Shown here: positions 23,561 to 33,315 of the stretch, piece by piece
Numbering within the stretch: position 1 is the stretch's first letter
Layout: each line of letters begins with the position of its first letter
Assembly: GCA_963971425.1 (NCBI GenBank)
Contig: OZ020517.1
Coordinates: 29,034,668 to 29,098,667 of the forward strand
Direction of reading: 5' to 3'
Source: Bryoerythrophyllum caledonicum
Lineage: Eukaryota; Streptophyta; Bryopsida; Pottiales; Pottiaceae
Length of the DNA: 64,000 bases
The notes under the pieces: model-generated
Database searches by the model: none
The model's input: only the letters and a program-made list of their open reading frames with translations
Told to the model about the DNA's origin: nothing
Translations under genes and position numbers: made by a program

Positions 23561-24478
23561 CACCATGTGGGAACGAATTCCCACACACGACATACCCTTC
23601 ATATTAGGTGCAATAGATGGAAGTCATATTCCTATCCTAGCACCATCTCAAGATCTTGTAGCTTATTATTGTAGAAAAGATTTTTATTCATGTTTACTCC
23701 AAGGGGTTGTAGATGCGGAATGTAAGTTTTGGGACTATGACTTTGGATGGGCTGGAAGAATTCATGATTGGGCTCTATTTCGAAAATCAGAAATAGGGAA
23801 GAAAACCATGAGGGGTTCATTTTTACCTTTTAAGTTCATAGGTGATGCCGCATATCGTATGCGGCCTTGGTTTTATTTACCATTCAAAGGAGAGAGGGAA
23901 GGTTTGCCTAGAAAAAAGGCTCATTGGAACTTTATTCAATCAAGCACTCGAATGGCAGTTGAAAGGGCATTTGGCATTGTAAAGGCTAGATGGCGTATAT
24001 TACTGAAACGAATTGACATGCCGCTTCAAAATGTACCGGATGTGGTAACTGCTGCATTATGTCTCCGTAATTTGTGTATTATGGAAAATGACAAATTCAA
24101 CATGGAATGGGCGAAGGATGTTGAGATGGAGTTGCAGGAAGAGGCTAATAGAAGTCTAGGTGATTTGCGAGAAGTAGACATGTTTAAAGTCTTGGAGTCT
24201 TCATTGAGGGAAATGAGAGAATTACAAAAAGTCAATCTTGAAGCTGAATACACACCATTCATAGAACCGAGAGAAGAAGAAGAAATGGAGGAAGATAATG
24301 AAGAACATGAAGAAACCAAGAAGGAGCGAGTTCAAAAAATGAAGGATATGCTAGCTGAAGCAACACGAGTCCATTTGGTATTAGCGGACAGTTTTTACAA
24401 GCCTCATTTGGCTCGAAAATCGAAGGTCCAATTCGAGGATTGTAGCTCTAGTGGTTCGATTTTTGAGTCGATGTTAAA

Positions 24479-25691
24479 CTACCGCTTATTGATTAGGCAA
24501 TCAAATTGTTGATCTACTCTCTCTAAGAGTTCATTTGTTCTCTCAAAGTTTCTCATTAATCCTACACTAGTTTCTGCCATCTTCTCAAAAATCTCTAGGG
24601 ATCTCTCTTGAAAACCGTGCTTATCTTTTGAAGATGATGATGGTGTTGTTGAAGATGTTGTCAATGATGGCACACTATCCACTTGGAGAGGAGAGTTGGC
24701 CATAAAATCATTTTTGTCATTAGTTGTAGCCAAAACATGCTTGAACACTTGTCCGGCTTGATGATACCACTCGTCCATTGCATCATAGAACTTTCTTTCT
24801 TAAGGGTTGTTGCCTGAAATCCCATTAGCCAATTTGTCTTCTTTGTAAGCAGAAATACTTGAGTGAATTTCTTGCGGCATGCCGTGGCCGTGCGGTTGAA
24901 TTTTGGAAGCATTTCGACCATTCTAGCATGTAACCGCACCCATGTGTCGATTTGTACACTCAAAACAATCAAAAAATGAGTCAAAATGCTCAAAAATGTG
25001 AGTGGAAGAACAATTACAGCACATGTAGGGAGCTAAAACATTGCCATAAAGAAGGTGAATCACATTGTTGTACATCCAAGGAGGTAGGTAGGAATGTAGG
25101 GGTGCTACTAGGTGGTAAGGAAGAGACTAGGGCTGTAGGGGTGCTACTGGTGGGTAAGGAAGAGACTAGGGCTGTAGGGGTGCTACCGGTAGGTAAGGAA
25201 GAGACTAGGATTCAAATTCCAACGACCTCCATGCCCCTCCAATGGGGGGTAAGGGGGGCCATGGTGGCCGGGCGCCGGCGGCAAAGGCAAAGGCCTCCAA
25301 TTAGGCCTTCAATTAGCCTTACAATCCTCACAAAGCTTTTGCAAAAACCAATGTTTCAAAAAATTTAGGGTTTAGGGTTTAAAAACTTTACATTATTTCT
25401 TGCCGTTTCTCTCAAATTCGGGCTCCATCTCTCCCTTCAATGCAATCAATTGAAGGACTTCCGAATCCAACCAAGTTTGGTTTCCTTTGTCTCCTTCAAC
25501 TTTGACCACCACTTCCTTTGCAATCTTCTTTTTTGGGGCAACCTTTTTTTTGGAGCAGCTCTTTGTTTTGAGGACCCTATAATTTCACACTCCTCTCTAT
25601 CAACATCCTTCTCTTCAATCCTTTCCATTTCCACTCTTTCTATCACTGGCTCTCTAACTTGAGCTGAAAAGGGTTCAAATGTGCCATACAA
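24479..25691 (-). pseudogene. PIF/Harbinger accessory SANT/MYB-like protein, broken
   Basis: Read on the minus strand, the N-terminal piece (25691-25446) is acidic then basic (PKKRLPQKRRLQRKWW) and ends in a stop. A low-complexity Ser/Thr/Pro linker follows. The SANT-like helix region (24993 to about 24810) reads WVRLHARMVEMLPKFNRT then ACRKKFTQVFLLTKK. After a frameshift and a TAA near 24806 it continues GISGNNP, FYDAMDEWYHQAGQVFKHVL. This is the usual C-terminal signature of plant PIF ORF1/MYB-like partners, which bind the termini and help nuclear import of the transposase. The ORF ends at 24479. It converges with the transposase ORF, the common plant arrangement. Confidence 0.75.
25096..25212 (-). 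repeat. 39-bp minisatellite, three units, encoding a 13-residue repeat
   Basis: Three consecutive 39-bp units, each starting gtaggggtgctac, differ at only a few positions. On the minus strand each encodes a Ser/Thr/Pro repeat like LVSSLPTGSTPTA. The array is therefore in phase with the linker of the SANT-like protein. Confidence 0.85.
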
Positions 25692-26305
25692 ATTGGGCCC
25701 AAAAAAATTTCCGCACCCTCAAGGCTTCCCTTGCTATGGAAGTGGAGGTTTTGAAAAAAACGATCCATCTTCGAAAATTGTGCAAAAAAAAAACCGACAC
25801 CAAAAACACCAACAGTTCAAGAAAACGCCAAGCCAAAAAATTGTCGCAAGAGAGAGGAAGAGAGAGAGCAAGAGAAGGAGAGAGACAACCACTTTTACTT
25901 CTTGAGAAAAAACGGCCATTTCCACTTACCCCCAGAAATTCTGCCATTTTGATCTAACGGTCTAGATCTTGTCAGTTTTTTATTATTTTATTAAAAAATT
26001 CAACGGATTCTCGATTGTAGTTTGGGTCGACTAAAATGGGCGACCCAAGTTTTGCTCGAGAGGCCGTCGCTTTGGCGCCAAAACAACCCAAAAGTGTTGC
26101 CATGTAGGACGACGGCCTTTGGAGTTTGGGCACAAGTGTGAAGGCCCAAAGTCCAGACTTTGGCCATTCTGGCAATCTCATTGGTGGAAATTGACGGCCA
26201 CTCGACTTGGCCACCAAGTGTGAAGCGACCCTAAGATACACGCATTTGAAGAGTTGCAACATAGTTTCTTTCTTCCCTCCACGGATAGGATCATCGTACT
26301 TTGAC

Positions 26306-27690
26306 TCAAGATAATGGCATATTTTTACACTACACATTGCATAAATTTTATAGATCCATGTTCTACCTTGTGTTAGGTCATCGCACGCCAAAAATCACAA
26401 GGAATAGAGGTGTCTATGATAAGAAAAATGGACCTGCAACGACTAGGGGTATAGAAAGTGGCCCTTTATATAGGAAAGAAATTATATTTTATAAATAGAG
26501 AAATAATTGTTGGATCTAAAATCCAAACGGTGAATAGGATTATTATGAGTTATTCTAAAAATAGAAAAAATAGTATCCATAATTTCTATGCGCTTTTAAT
26601 TGAAAACAATGAAGGTTGCCAAGAACTTTCCTTCACTGCTACCTGCCTCAAAAAAGTACAATTGTCAACTCTACAATTAACTATTCATCTATATAGTATC
26701 TCTTCATCTCTATAGTATTTATTCATCTCTATAGTATCAGCCAAATTGCCCCAAAGTTAAGCTTTTTATATCTGAAGCACCATAGCATTTTTCCTATAAG
26801 TTCAAATAAACCCCCGCAAAGATAACTTGTATTTCTATTCTCACTAAGAATTTCAAGAAGTTATCTTTAAAAATGAAATTTTAGGAACCCACCCAAAATT
26901 GATTTGTACCCCGTATGTATAAATTGTCCTTTAGAAGTTAAAAAGATGCATTGGAAAGCTCTCGCGGAGCTCAAAATGCATTACAAAGACCGCAACAACA
27001 ACGTCCAATCATGGAAAAAATTGCAACATCTAGCGCACCAAAATCGAACTCCCTAGGGCCTCGTAGACTTTTATGATTTATCCCAAAAGGACCAAGTGTA
27101 CCTACGGGCTCCAAATCAATTTTAGGCAGTTTCCTAAAACCCCAATTTTGAACATAACTTCCTGAAATTTTTAGTGAGAGTAAGAATACGAGTTATCTTT
27201 GCAGAATTTTTTTTATTTTTTTTGGACTTACAGGGAAGAATTTATGGTGCTTCAAACATAAAAAGCTCGACTTTGGGGCAGTTAGGTTGATACTATAGAG
27301 ATGAATAGCTCTACTGTAGAGTTGACAATTGCACTTTTTTTAGGCGGGCAGTAGTGAAGGAAAGTTCTTGGCAACCTTCATTGTTTTCATTTTAAAACGC
27401 ATAGAAATTATGGATACTACTTTTCCTATTTTTAGGATAATTCATGATAATCCTATTCACCGTTCGGATTTTAGATCCATCAATTATTTCTCTATTTACA
27501 AAATATAATTGCCTCTTACGTAAAGGGCCACTTTCTATACCCCCATTCGTTGCAGGTCCATTTTTCTTATCGTAGACACCTCTATTCCTTGTGATTTTTG
27601 GCGTGCCATGACCTAACACAAGGTAGAACATGGATCTATAAAATTTATGCAATGTGTAGTGTAAAAATATGCCATTATTTGAGTGAAAAT
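26306..27690. repeat. Large imperfect inverted repeat (two opposed copies of the TTAA family)
   Basis: The words atgttctaccttgtgttagg, atcgcacgccaaaaatcaca and gaaggttgccaagaactttc on the left arm recur as reverse complements on the right arm (for example gtgatttttggcgtgccatg at about 27592). Arms are about 600 bp with a short spacer near 26945-27075. The DNA could form a long hairpin or hairpin transcript. It arises from two family copies in opposite orientation. Confidence 0.85.
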
Positions 27691-27735
27691 ACATTGGCCC
27701 TGTCTTGGTACGATGGACCTATTTGCATTCTTTAA
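27078..27735 (-). mobile_element. TTAA-family element 6, reversed partial copy
   Basis: In reverse complement it follows the same order as element 5, with a degenerate TTAA end at about 27078 (ttatcccaaaaggacc). It stops at the TTAA at 27732-27735, which it shares with the next element. It lacks roughly the first 250 bp of the family. Confidence 0.6.
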
Positions 27736-28576
27736 CCCCTAAAAGTCCGAGCCTTGTGCTTCACCAAAACCACCCTAAAACAACCACTTTGCATGAGATA
27801 TCACAAGACTTATTCAACCATTTTTTTTACTATTTCCAACCATTAGATCTTCAAGCTAACTACTACAAGAAGACACCCTAAAATTGTTGTAAGCTCTAAC
27901 CGTATGGATTGAAAGATACATGCATCTGAAGAGTAAGAAAAATTCAGCGTACTTTGACTCACAATAATAGCAAAATTTTGCACTACACATTGCATAAACT
28001 CAATGAATCTATGTTCTACCTTGTGTTAGGTCATCGCACGCCAAAAATCACAAATAATGGAGGTGTTTACGATAAGAAAAATGGACCTGCCATAACTAGA
28101 GGTATAGAAAGTGGCTCTTTATTAAGGAAAGAAATTTTATTTTTTAAATGAAGAAATAATTGTTGGATCTATAATTCAAACGGTGAATAGAATTATTATG
28201 ATTTTTTCTAAGAGTAGAAAAAATATTTTTCAAAAAAAATAAATAGATAATTTCTAAGTGTTGTTAAGTGAAAACAATGAATGTTGCCAAGAACTTTCCT
28301 TCAATACTATCTGCCTCAAAAAAGTGCAATTGTCAATTCTACAGAAGAACTATTCATCTGTAGTACCCTGCCCAACTGCCAAAAGAGTCGAGCTTTTTAT
28401 GTTTGAAGCACCATAACTTTTTCCCTATAAGTCCAAAAAAAAAATTTAATTGCAAAGATAACCCATATTCCTATTTTCACTAAAAATTTCAAGAAGTTAT
28501 CTTCAAAAATAGATTTTTAGGAACCTCCCAAAATCAATTTGTCCCTCGCAGGGACGAATTGTCCTTTAGGGGTTAA
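27732..28576 (+). mobile_element. TTAA-flanked element 7 (845 bp, uninterrupted)
   Basis: Ends TTAACCCCTAAAAGTCC and GTCCTTTAGGGGTTAA. The interior is collinear with element 5 and shows how that element looked before the Harbinger insertion. Both TTAA ends are shared with neighbouring family members. Confidence 0.75.
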
Positions 28577-28767
28577 ATGCATATATCTTATGATCTGTAC
28601 GGTCAAATTTTACGAAAGTTTTAGAGTGTCTTCTCGTAGTAGTTAGCTTGAAGATCCAACAATTGAAATGGTATTTTCATAAAAATAAGTCTAATAATAT
28701 CTCATCTCAAAGTGGGAGTTTCAGGGTGGTTTTGGTGAAGCACAAGGCCAAGTTCTTTATGGGTTAA
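28573..28767 (-). mobile_element. TTAA-flanked element 8 (195 bp, reversed, internally deleted)
   Basis: It runs from the TTAA at 28573-28576 to gggttaa at 28767. In reverse complement the right side reads TTAACCCATAAAGAACTTGG followed by the caccaaaaccacc... block of elements 5 and 7. Confidence 0.6.
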
Positions 28768-29157
28768 TCTCCCATCAATGCATGCATTGACAAACTACGA
28801 TGATTTCCGTGAAGTGGGGTCGCTATGAAATGTATCCACTATGTAGATGATGTCCTACATAATCTATTACAATTGTAGATTCTCCCAGGGCCTCGTGGTC
28901 CACTGAGGCGTTAAAGGGTTAAATTGGATTGTGTCCTCCTTGAAGCCGATTTGAATCAAGGGTAAGTCCCCTTGGCCTTGAAGTGAGCACCACAATCCAA
29001 ACTCAAAATTTCAAAATCCTAAGCGTAGAATGCCCCTTCCAAGCAAGATGCAAACAGAAAAGTGGAAAGAAAAATCAGCATTTTTTGGTTATTTTTCTTC
29101 TGTTTTCTGAAACAAATGAAATAAGATTTGATTGCAGAGAAATCTGCCCTCATGGGT
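28768..29157. other. Intergenic DNA
   Basis: No gene or repeat boundary was recognised; a short gttaaagggttaa word near 28911 may be a relic TTAA end. Confidence 0.35.
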
Positions 29158-29168
29158 GGTACATCAGG

Positions 29169-29437
29169 GCGCGGACAGGAAACCCCCCAAGCTTGGGCTT
29201 ACCCGAGGTGGGGCCCGTCTTAATTGCATGGGCTCATTTTTCTGGCCCTCCCATTTTGGGGGGGGTCAGAGGCTTTTTTTGGCTTTTTTTTAACGAAGTT
29301 GGGGCCTACGGTAGTTGTAAGGTCCCCCTTTGGCTAAATTTAGGGCCCCATCCAAAAACAAAATAGGGGCCAGGTTTTGGCCCCACCACCTCCTCCCCAC
29401 CTGGTAAGTCTGAGCGTGGGGGATTTCCTGTCAAATC
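29169..29437. mobile_element. MULE-like MITE with 11-bp target duplication
   Basis: GGTACATCAGG at 29158-29168 and 29438-29448 is a perfect 11-bp direct repeat. Inside it, GACAGGAAACCCCCC at the left and GGGGGATTTCCTGTC at the right form inverted ends. A 9-11 bp target duplication is characteristic of Mutator-like elements. There is no coding capacity at 269 bp. Confidence 0.75.
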
Positions 29438-29448
29438 GGTACATCAGG

Positions 29449-31432
29449 AGCCTACCAAGGATAGAAAGGTGTAAAGAGGGTCCGTATGGGTGAAGCCAAG
29501 TTCCCATTTTGTGCCATACATATAGCCATGGTAAGAATCCCACAAGCTACTTCATAGGGTGAGTGGGGTGGTGAAGCTAGTCCACCCACTTGCAAGTGAC
29601 AAGGCAAGCGCCAAAGGGCAGCAGGGGGACATGAGCACTCCATGTGACCACCCAGTCCCCCTTCATGTCCACGAAAGCCACACATGCCGCACCCAGGATG
29701 GGAAATCAATCAACTGACGCCTACTATTTTCCCATAATTTGGAACATATACCCCCCTTTGCACCACAGCTCTCTAACAGGAACCTGCCACTTTCATTAGA
29801 AAAACCAGAGCTATTTGAGTCCGAAAGAAATTCCACGGAGCCTTGTTTTGTGCATCCATTCGTGCAGAAAATCCAATCACAAATAGTGTCAAGCATGGGC
29901 CACTTACGCATTTACGTCGGAGGGCTGCTTGGAGATTTCATAAAGAGTGGGGCTATTATAGATATCTACTCCGACGTACGAGGTCAATGTGAGGGTGGCA
30001 TAGCTTTAACTGCACCTATAGATAGGCAGAGCCACAGCCTTGCAAAGTGGCAGCGGTAAGTGTGAGTGAAGTTATAAAGGGGTTGATTGCATCTTTTCAC
30101 GTGTGTGATGTCTGCCGCTGCGCTCATGCTGCGCCGCGCTCATTGGTCTGTACTCGTCCCTTCACGTGACGGAGATCTAAAACTTTTCCAGGAATTTTTA
30201 TTTTTATTTTTTGGACACAAGCAAAGGATTCCAGGAATTTTTGGATTTCTCTTTTTCCGCTCTTTTTCCGGGTGGAATACTTTCTTACTGGCACCGGATC
30301 TCGTTTCACATCATTATCTCACCTGGCATGCCGTTTTTATTTTTTTCTATTTTGAAAGATATTTCTGTGGTAAGATACTGTATATAGATTCCCAGTTTTT
30401 GAAATCTATCCTAGTGAGCTTTATGGGTAGGTGGGGCACAGGCTTAAATGAATGAGAAACTTTATGACTGAGGATAATGGAGTCACATTTCACTGAGCCT
30501 GCCAAGTTCGTCACGCAGGGAGACATGGACCACCACCTGAACGTGATGATTTCCAGTCTACCTTGATAATATCACACCCTCCGTTTCCTCAAAAAGTGTG
30601 ATATAAAGGAGGTGTGACATATTGATAATATCACATTTGGCAGATTTATGCATATTGTGATATTATTTGAAAAATTAACATTTCCTACTTCAAATCACAA
30701 AATAACAAACTCTCACAAGCAACATTTTGCAACGAGATCAATCACCATTAGATGGCCATCACTCACTAAAATAAAAATAAAAATCACCATAAATCTTCAA
30801 CAAGGAAGGTTTTGTAGTATGCATCCGTCATCATCAGATGACCATCCCTCACGAGAACAGATCACCATCAATCCTAAAGAGGTAAGATATTACAATATGC
30901 ATCCATCATCATCATCAGATGACCAAAACTCACTTCCACAAACCACCAATGACCAATACATATCACCAACAATGACCAGTTTCCTTCGCTGACCAGACCA
31001 TATCTTCAACATCCAAGAACCTAACAAACATTCACAAAAATTGAAGGTAAATTTCACATGATATAAGTCACCATAGAACATACCTAAGGCTCAGCAATGA
31101 AAACATTCATGGATAGAGATGGACAAAACAAAAGAAAAGGGCAACGTTGGAAGACGGAAATTATATATAACCTAAGACCAAAGTCGTGCATTGCAAAGGT
31201 ACCTCCGGATGCTCTGTAAGGGGAAAACGAGGCGCTAGGACAAGACAACAACCAAGAGATATTGGATTCATAAGATGGCAGATTTGGCTATATGGGATTT
31301 TGGGATAGGGCTCAGCAAAGATACAAGGTTCCAAGACATGGGGGTTCGGTGATGGACTGGGCGAGTGCAACAAGCAAATTTGGGATAGTGGCAAGGGTCA
31401 CCTCATGGGCAGATGGGATGTAAACAAGGTTC
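29449..31432. other. Intergenic DNA with a small hairpin
   Basis: Near 30568-30622, ATATCACACCCTCC pairs with GGAGGTGTGACATAT, a small Stowaway-like hairpin. Near 30825-30930 the words 'gcatccgtcatcatcagatgacca' and 'gcatccatcatcatcatcag' form a local duplication. Open frames here do not resemble known families. Confidence 0.4.
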
Positions 31433-31558
31433 GATCTTAAACGATCATGGGAGGGGAGGCAAGCGTGCTAGAAGAGGCAAAGGCTTGCTCGATTTGATCC
31501 TAAACGATCATAGGAGGGGAGGCAAGCGTGCTAGGAGAAGCAAAGGCTTGCCTGATTT
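31433..31558. repeat. 63-bp tandem duplication
   Basis: Units 31433-31495 and 31496-31558 differ at only a handful of positions. The unit is a multiple of three, so both copies stay in one frame, giving the repeated peptide LNDHGRGGKRARR/LNDHRRGGKRARR. The frame then enters the GAA tract, so a real gene is unlikely. Confidence 0.85.
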
Positions 31559-31646
31559 TCAGCCATTGATTCTATTGATTCTGCGTAGATTGGATATCAA
31601 ATCAATTGGATATGAATCACGATGTTGGATTGTTATAGCCACCTAT

Positions 31647-31718
31647 GAAGAAGAAGAAGAAGAAGAAGAAGAAGAAGAAGAAGAAGAAGAAGAAGAAGAA
31701 GAAGAAGAAGAAGAAGAA
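31647..31718. repeat. (GAA)24 microsatellite
   Basis: Uninterrupted 72-bp GAA/TTC tract. Such purine tracts can form triplex (H-DNA) and are highly length-variable. Confidence 0.95.
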
Positions 31719-33168
31719 CTCCGGTCTCTAGAAGAGGCCGACGTGAATAAAGTGTATGTTTGTTCTACTTGCCACCTATGAACTATTAACTTGATCATTC
31801 AATGCACACTGATTTCGGAATCAAGTAGAAGTCAGAGTGACTCTATTGGATGGTGGATTGAATTCCAAGTTGAAGTGTATGTTTACAAGAGTATGGTAGA
31901 ATCAACTTGATAAGAGAGATCAAGTTGATGTGTGGCATCCAAGAGAGGTCTCTCGTTATCTCAGTTACAACTGTCATCCATGATTATCCAATGAATTAGA
32001 GAAGTTAATTGTAGAGACGACGGTCCTACAATAGCTAATTGGTGAACTCTTATCAACTTGATATGTGTTTGTGTCTTGATAAGAGTGAGGTTAACATACA
32101 ATATTTAGATTATAAATAGAAATTACATAGTTAAAAGGAAATGTAAATGATTGATTGAGTTATGTTCTATAGGATGTGTTTGGCCAACCACGTCGATTTG
32201 ATGATTTACATAATGATTTGATGTGTGAAAGGGGTGATTTTCTTGAAGGTATTTCTTATATATCTGACCAATCTTTATTAAATATAACACTATAATTAGA
32301 GTTGATATTCACCAAGTGCATGCACTTAGGAAAATCAAGATTGTAAATTGATTTATGGGAGTCTATAAGCTGCAATCAATGCATTTGCATAATTAAAAGT
32401 AATCTCGATTGGATGTAGAGATAAAGTTACAAGGGTGATAGTCGACTAAGGTGGTACAAATAAACTGTCACAAACCGTTTTTTGCCATGTCACAACTGCT
32501 CTTTTGCGTCACATGCCCAATTCGCATTTGATTTCAGATGTTGGTCTCCAAAATGTGAGTCCTGACTTTCATGCCATCACACATCATAAATTTTCACCAA
32601 ATCCGTCTACAGTTCAATGAAAAGAAGTATATTTGTAATTACTATATACTTGTCACGGTTTTAAAATATACTTCTTGTGGGAGATCACAAGTTCACAGTT
32701 CTACAAAACTTTCAGTTTACATGCAAAACATGTTCTTTTCGATCATTCCAAATGAAAAATTATGATCCGAGACTTTAATTTGCTTGTAACAACAAAAAAT
32801 GGGCTAATTGTCAAAAATGCTTAAAATGGAGGTTAAATGTTGATTTTTGCTCCAAATTCTTATCGAACCTTCTTTAGCATACAAAAATCTATCTTAAAAT
32901 ATAAAGTGTTTTCAAAAAAAAATTCCATCATTTTCTTTAAAACCTAGTTTTCGGTGCCTTGAAAAAAATGATATACTGCGTAGTATTTTTGGTATATTTT
33001 TTTCAATTCACCTAACATTTTGTTGGCCATGATTTCTCCACACCTAAAAAATGGACGGTTGGCATTCAACAACAATTTAACAAAGGGCTGCAAAACTAAC
33101 ATACTATGGAGTATAATATTTTTTCCCATTTTGTACCCCCCTTAGCGTACTTATGCCCACAAGATATA
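31719..33168. other. AT-rich intergenic DNA
   Basis: The word atcaacttgat(a/c) recurs several times (about 31906-32060). No gene, TIR or RNA feature was recognised. Confidence 0.35.
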
Positions 33169-33315
33169 ACAATGGAGTGAAGATGAGCGGGAGGATTGCA
33201 TGAGCTAAGTATTGAAACCGTGATTTCAATTATGCAATATGGCATGACATAATTTTTAATATGGAATTAAAGTAAATGAACTTGCAATTATTGTGACTAT
33301 CAATTTGATCATGGA
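33169..33315. repeat. 147-bp direct repeat, left copy (flanks truncated LINE)
   Basis: From acaatggagtgaag to gatcatgga it matches 36182-36328 over exactly 147 bp with only about four differences. It ends exactly where the LINE 3' end begins on the minus strand. Confidence 0.9.

Larger units (their letters stand above)
19106..24512 (+). pseudogene. PIF/Harbinger (HARBI1-like) DDE transposase, split and mutated
   Basis: The N-terminal part (19106-19735) includes EREFQKRMRVSPSTFKYLCN and IGDLFGIGLSTTSVIV. It carries a frameshift near 19300, a TGA at 19537-19539 and a shift near 19660. The reading then hits a 3.8-kb insertion. The C-terminal part (from about 23604 to 24512) is open: GAIDGSHIPI holds the first catalytic Asp, WAGRIHDWALFR follows, GDAAYRMRPWFYLP holds the second Asp, and MAVERAFGIVKARWRIL holds the catalytic Glu, giving a full DDE_Tnp_4 triad. 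An acidic, Glu-rich tail ends at 24512, overlapping the convergent minus-strand ORF by 34 bp. Such proteins cut and paste their element with help from the SANT-like partner. The split and the stops make this copy dead. Confidence 0.88.
18896..26231. mobile_element. PIF/Harbinger DNA transposon (7.3 kb, with nested insertion)
   Basis: The left terminus is GGGCCGCTTCACACTATG; the right terminus in reverse complement is GGGTCGCTTCACACTTGG. Just inside, both ends carry AAGTCGAGTG(A/G)CCGTC. The target duplication is TAA (18893-18895 and 26232-26234), the standard Harbinger 3-bp site. Inside are a DDE transposase ORF on the plus strand and a SANT/MYB-like ORF on the minus strand, converging as in plant PIF elements. 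The related empty site at about 27905 (ggattg.aagataca) confirms the junctions. Without the nested insert the element is about 3.5 kb. Both ORFs are broken, so it is not autonomous now. Confidence 0.9.
18716..26941. mobile_element. TTAA-flanked element 5, interrupted by a Harbinger element
   Basis: The left end TTAACCCCTACAGG (18716) and right end CCTTTAGAAGTTAA (26941) bound an element that is 887 bp long once the Harbinger insertion and one TAA are removed. Its arms (18716-18895 and 26235-26941) are collinear with the uninterrupted relative at 27732-28576: caccaaaaccaccc, ctactacaag, ggattg..agatacatgcat and atgttctaccttgtgttaggtcat occur in the same order. No ORF of its own. Confidence 0.75.

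Noticed and set aside
31413-31781. 122-codon ORF over the 63-bp duplication and GAA tract
   Set aside because: It is a by-product of in-phase tandem repeats and poly-Glu from the microsatellite; no domain or splice context.
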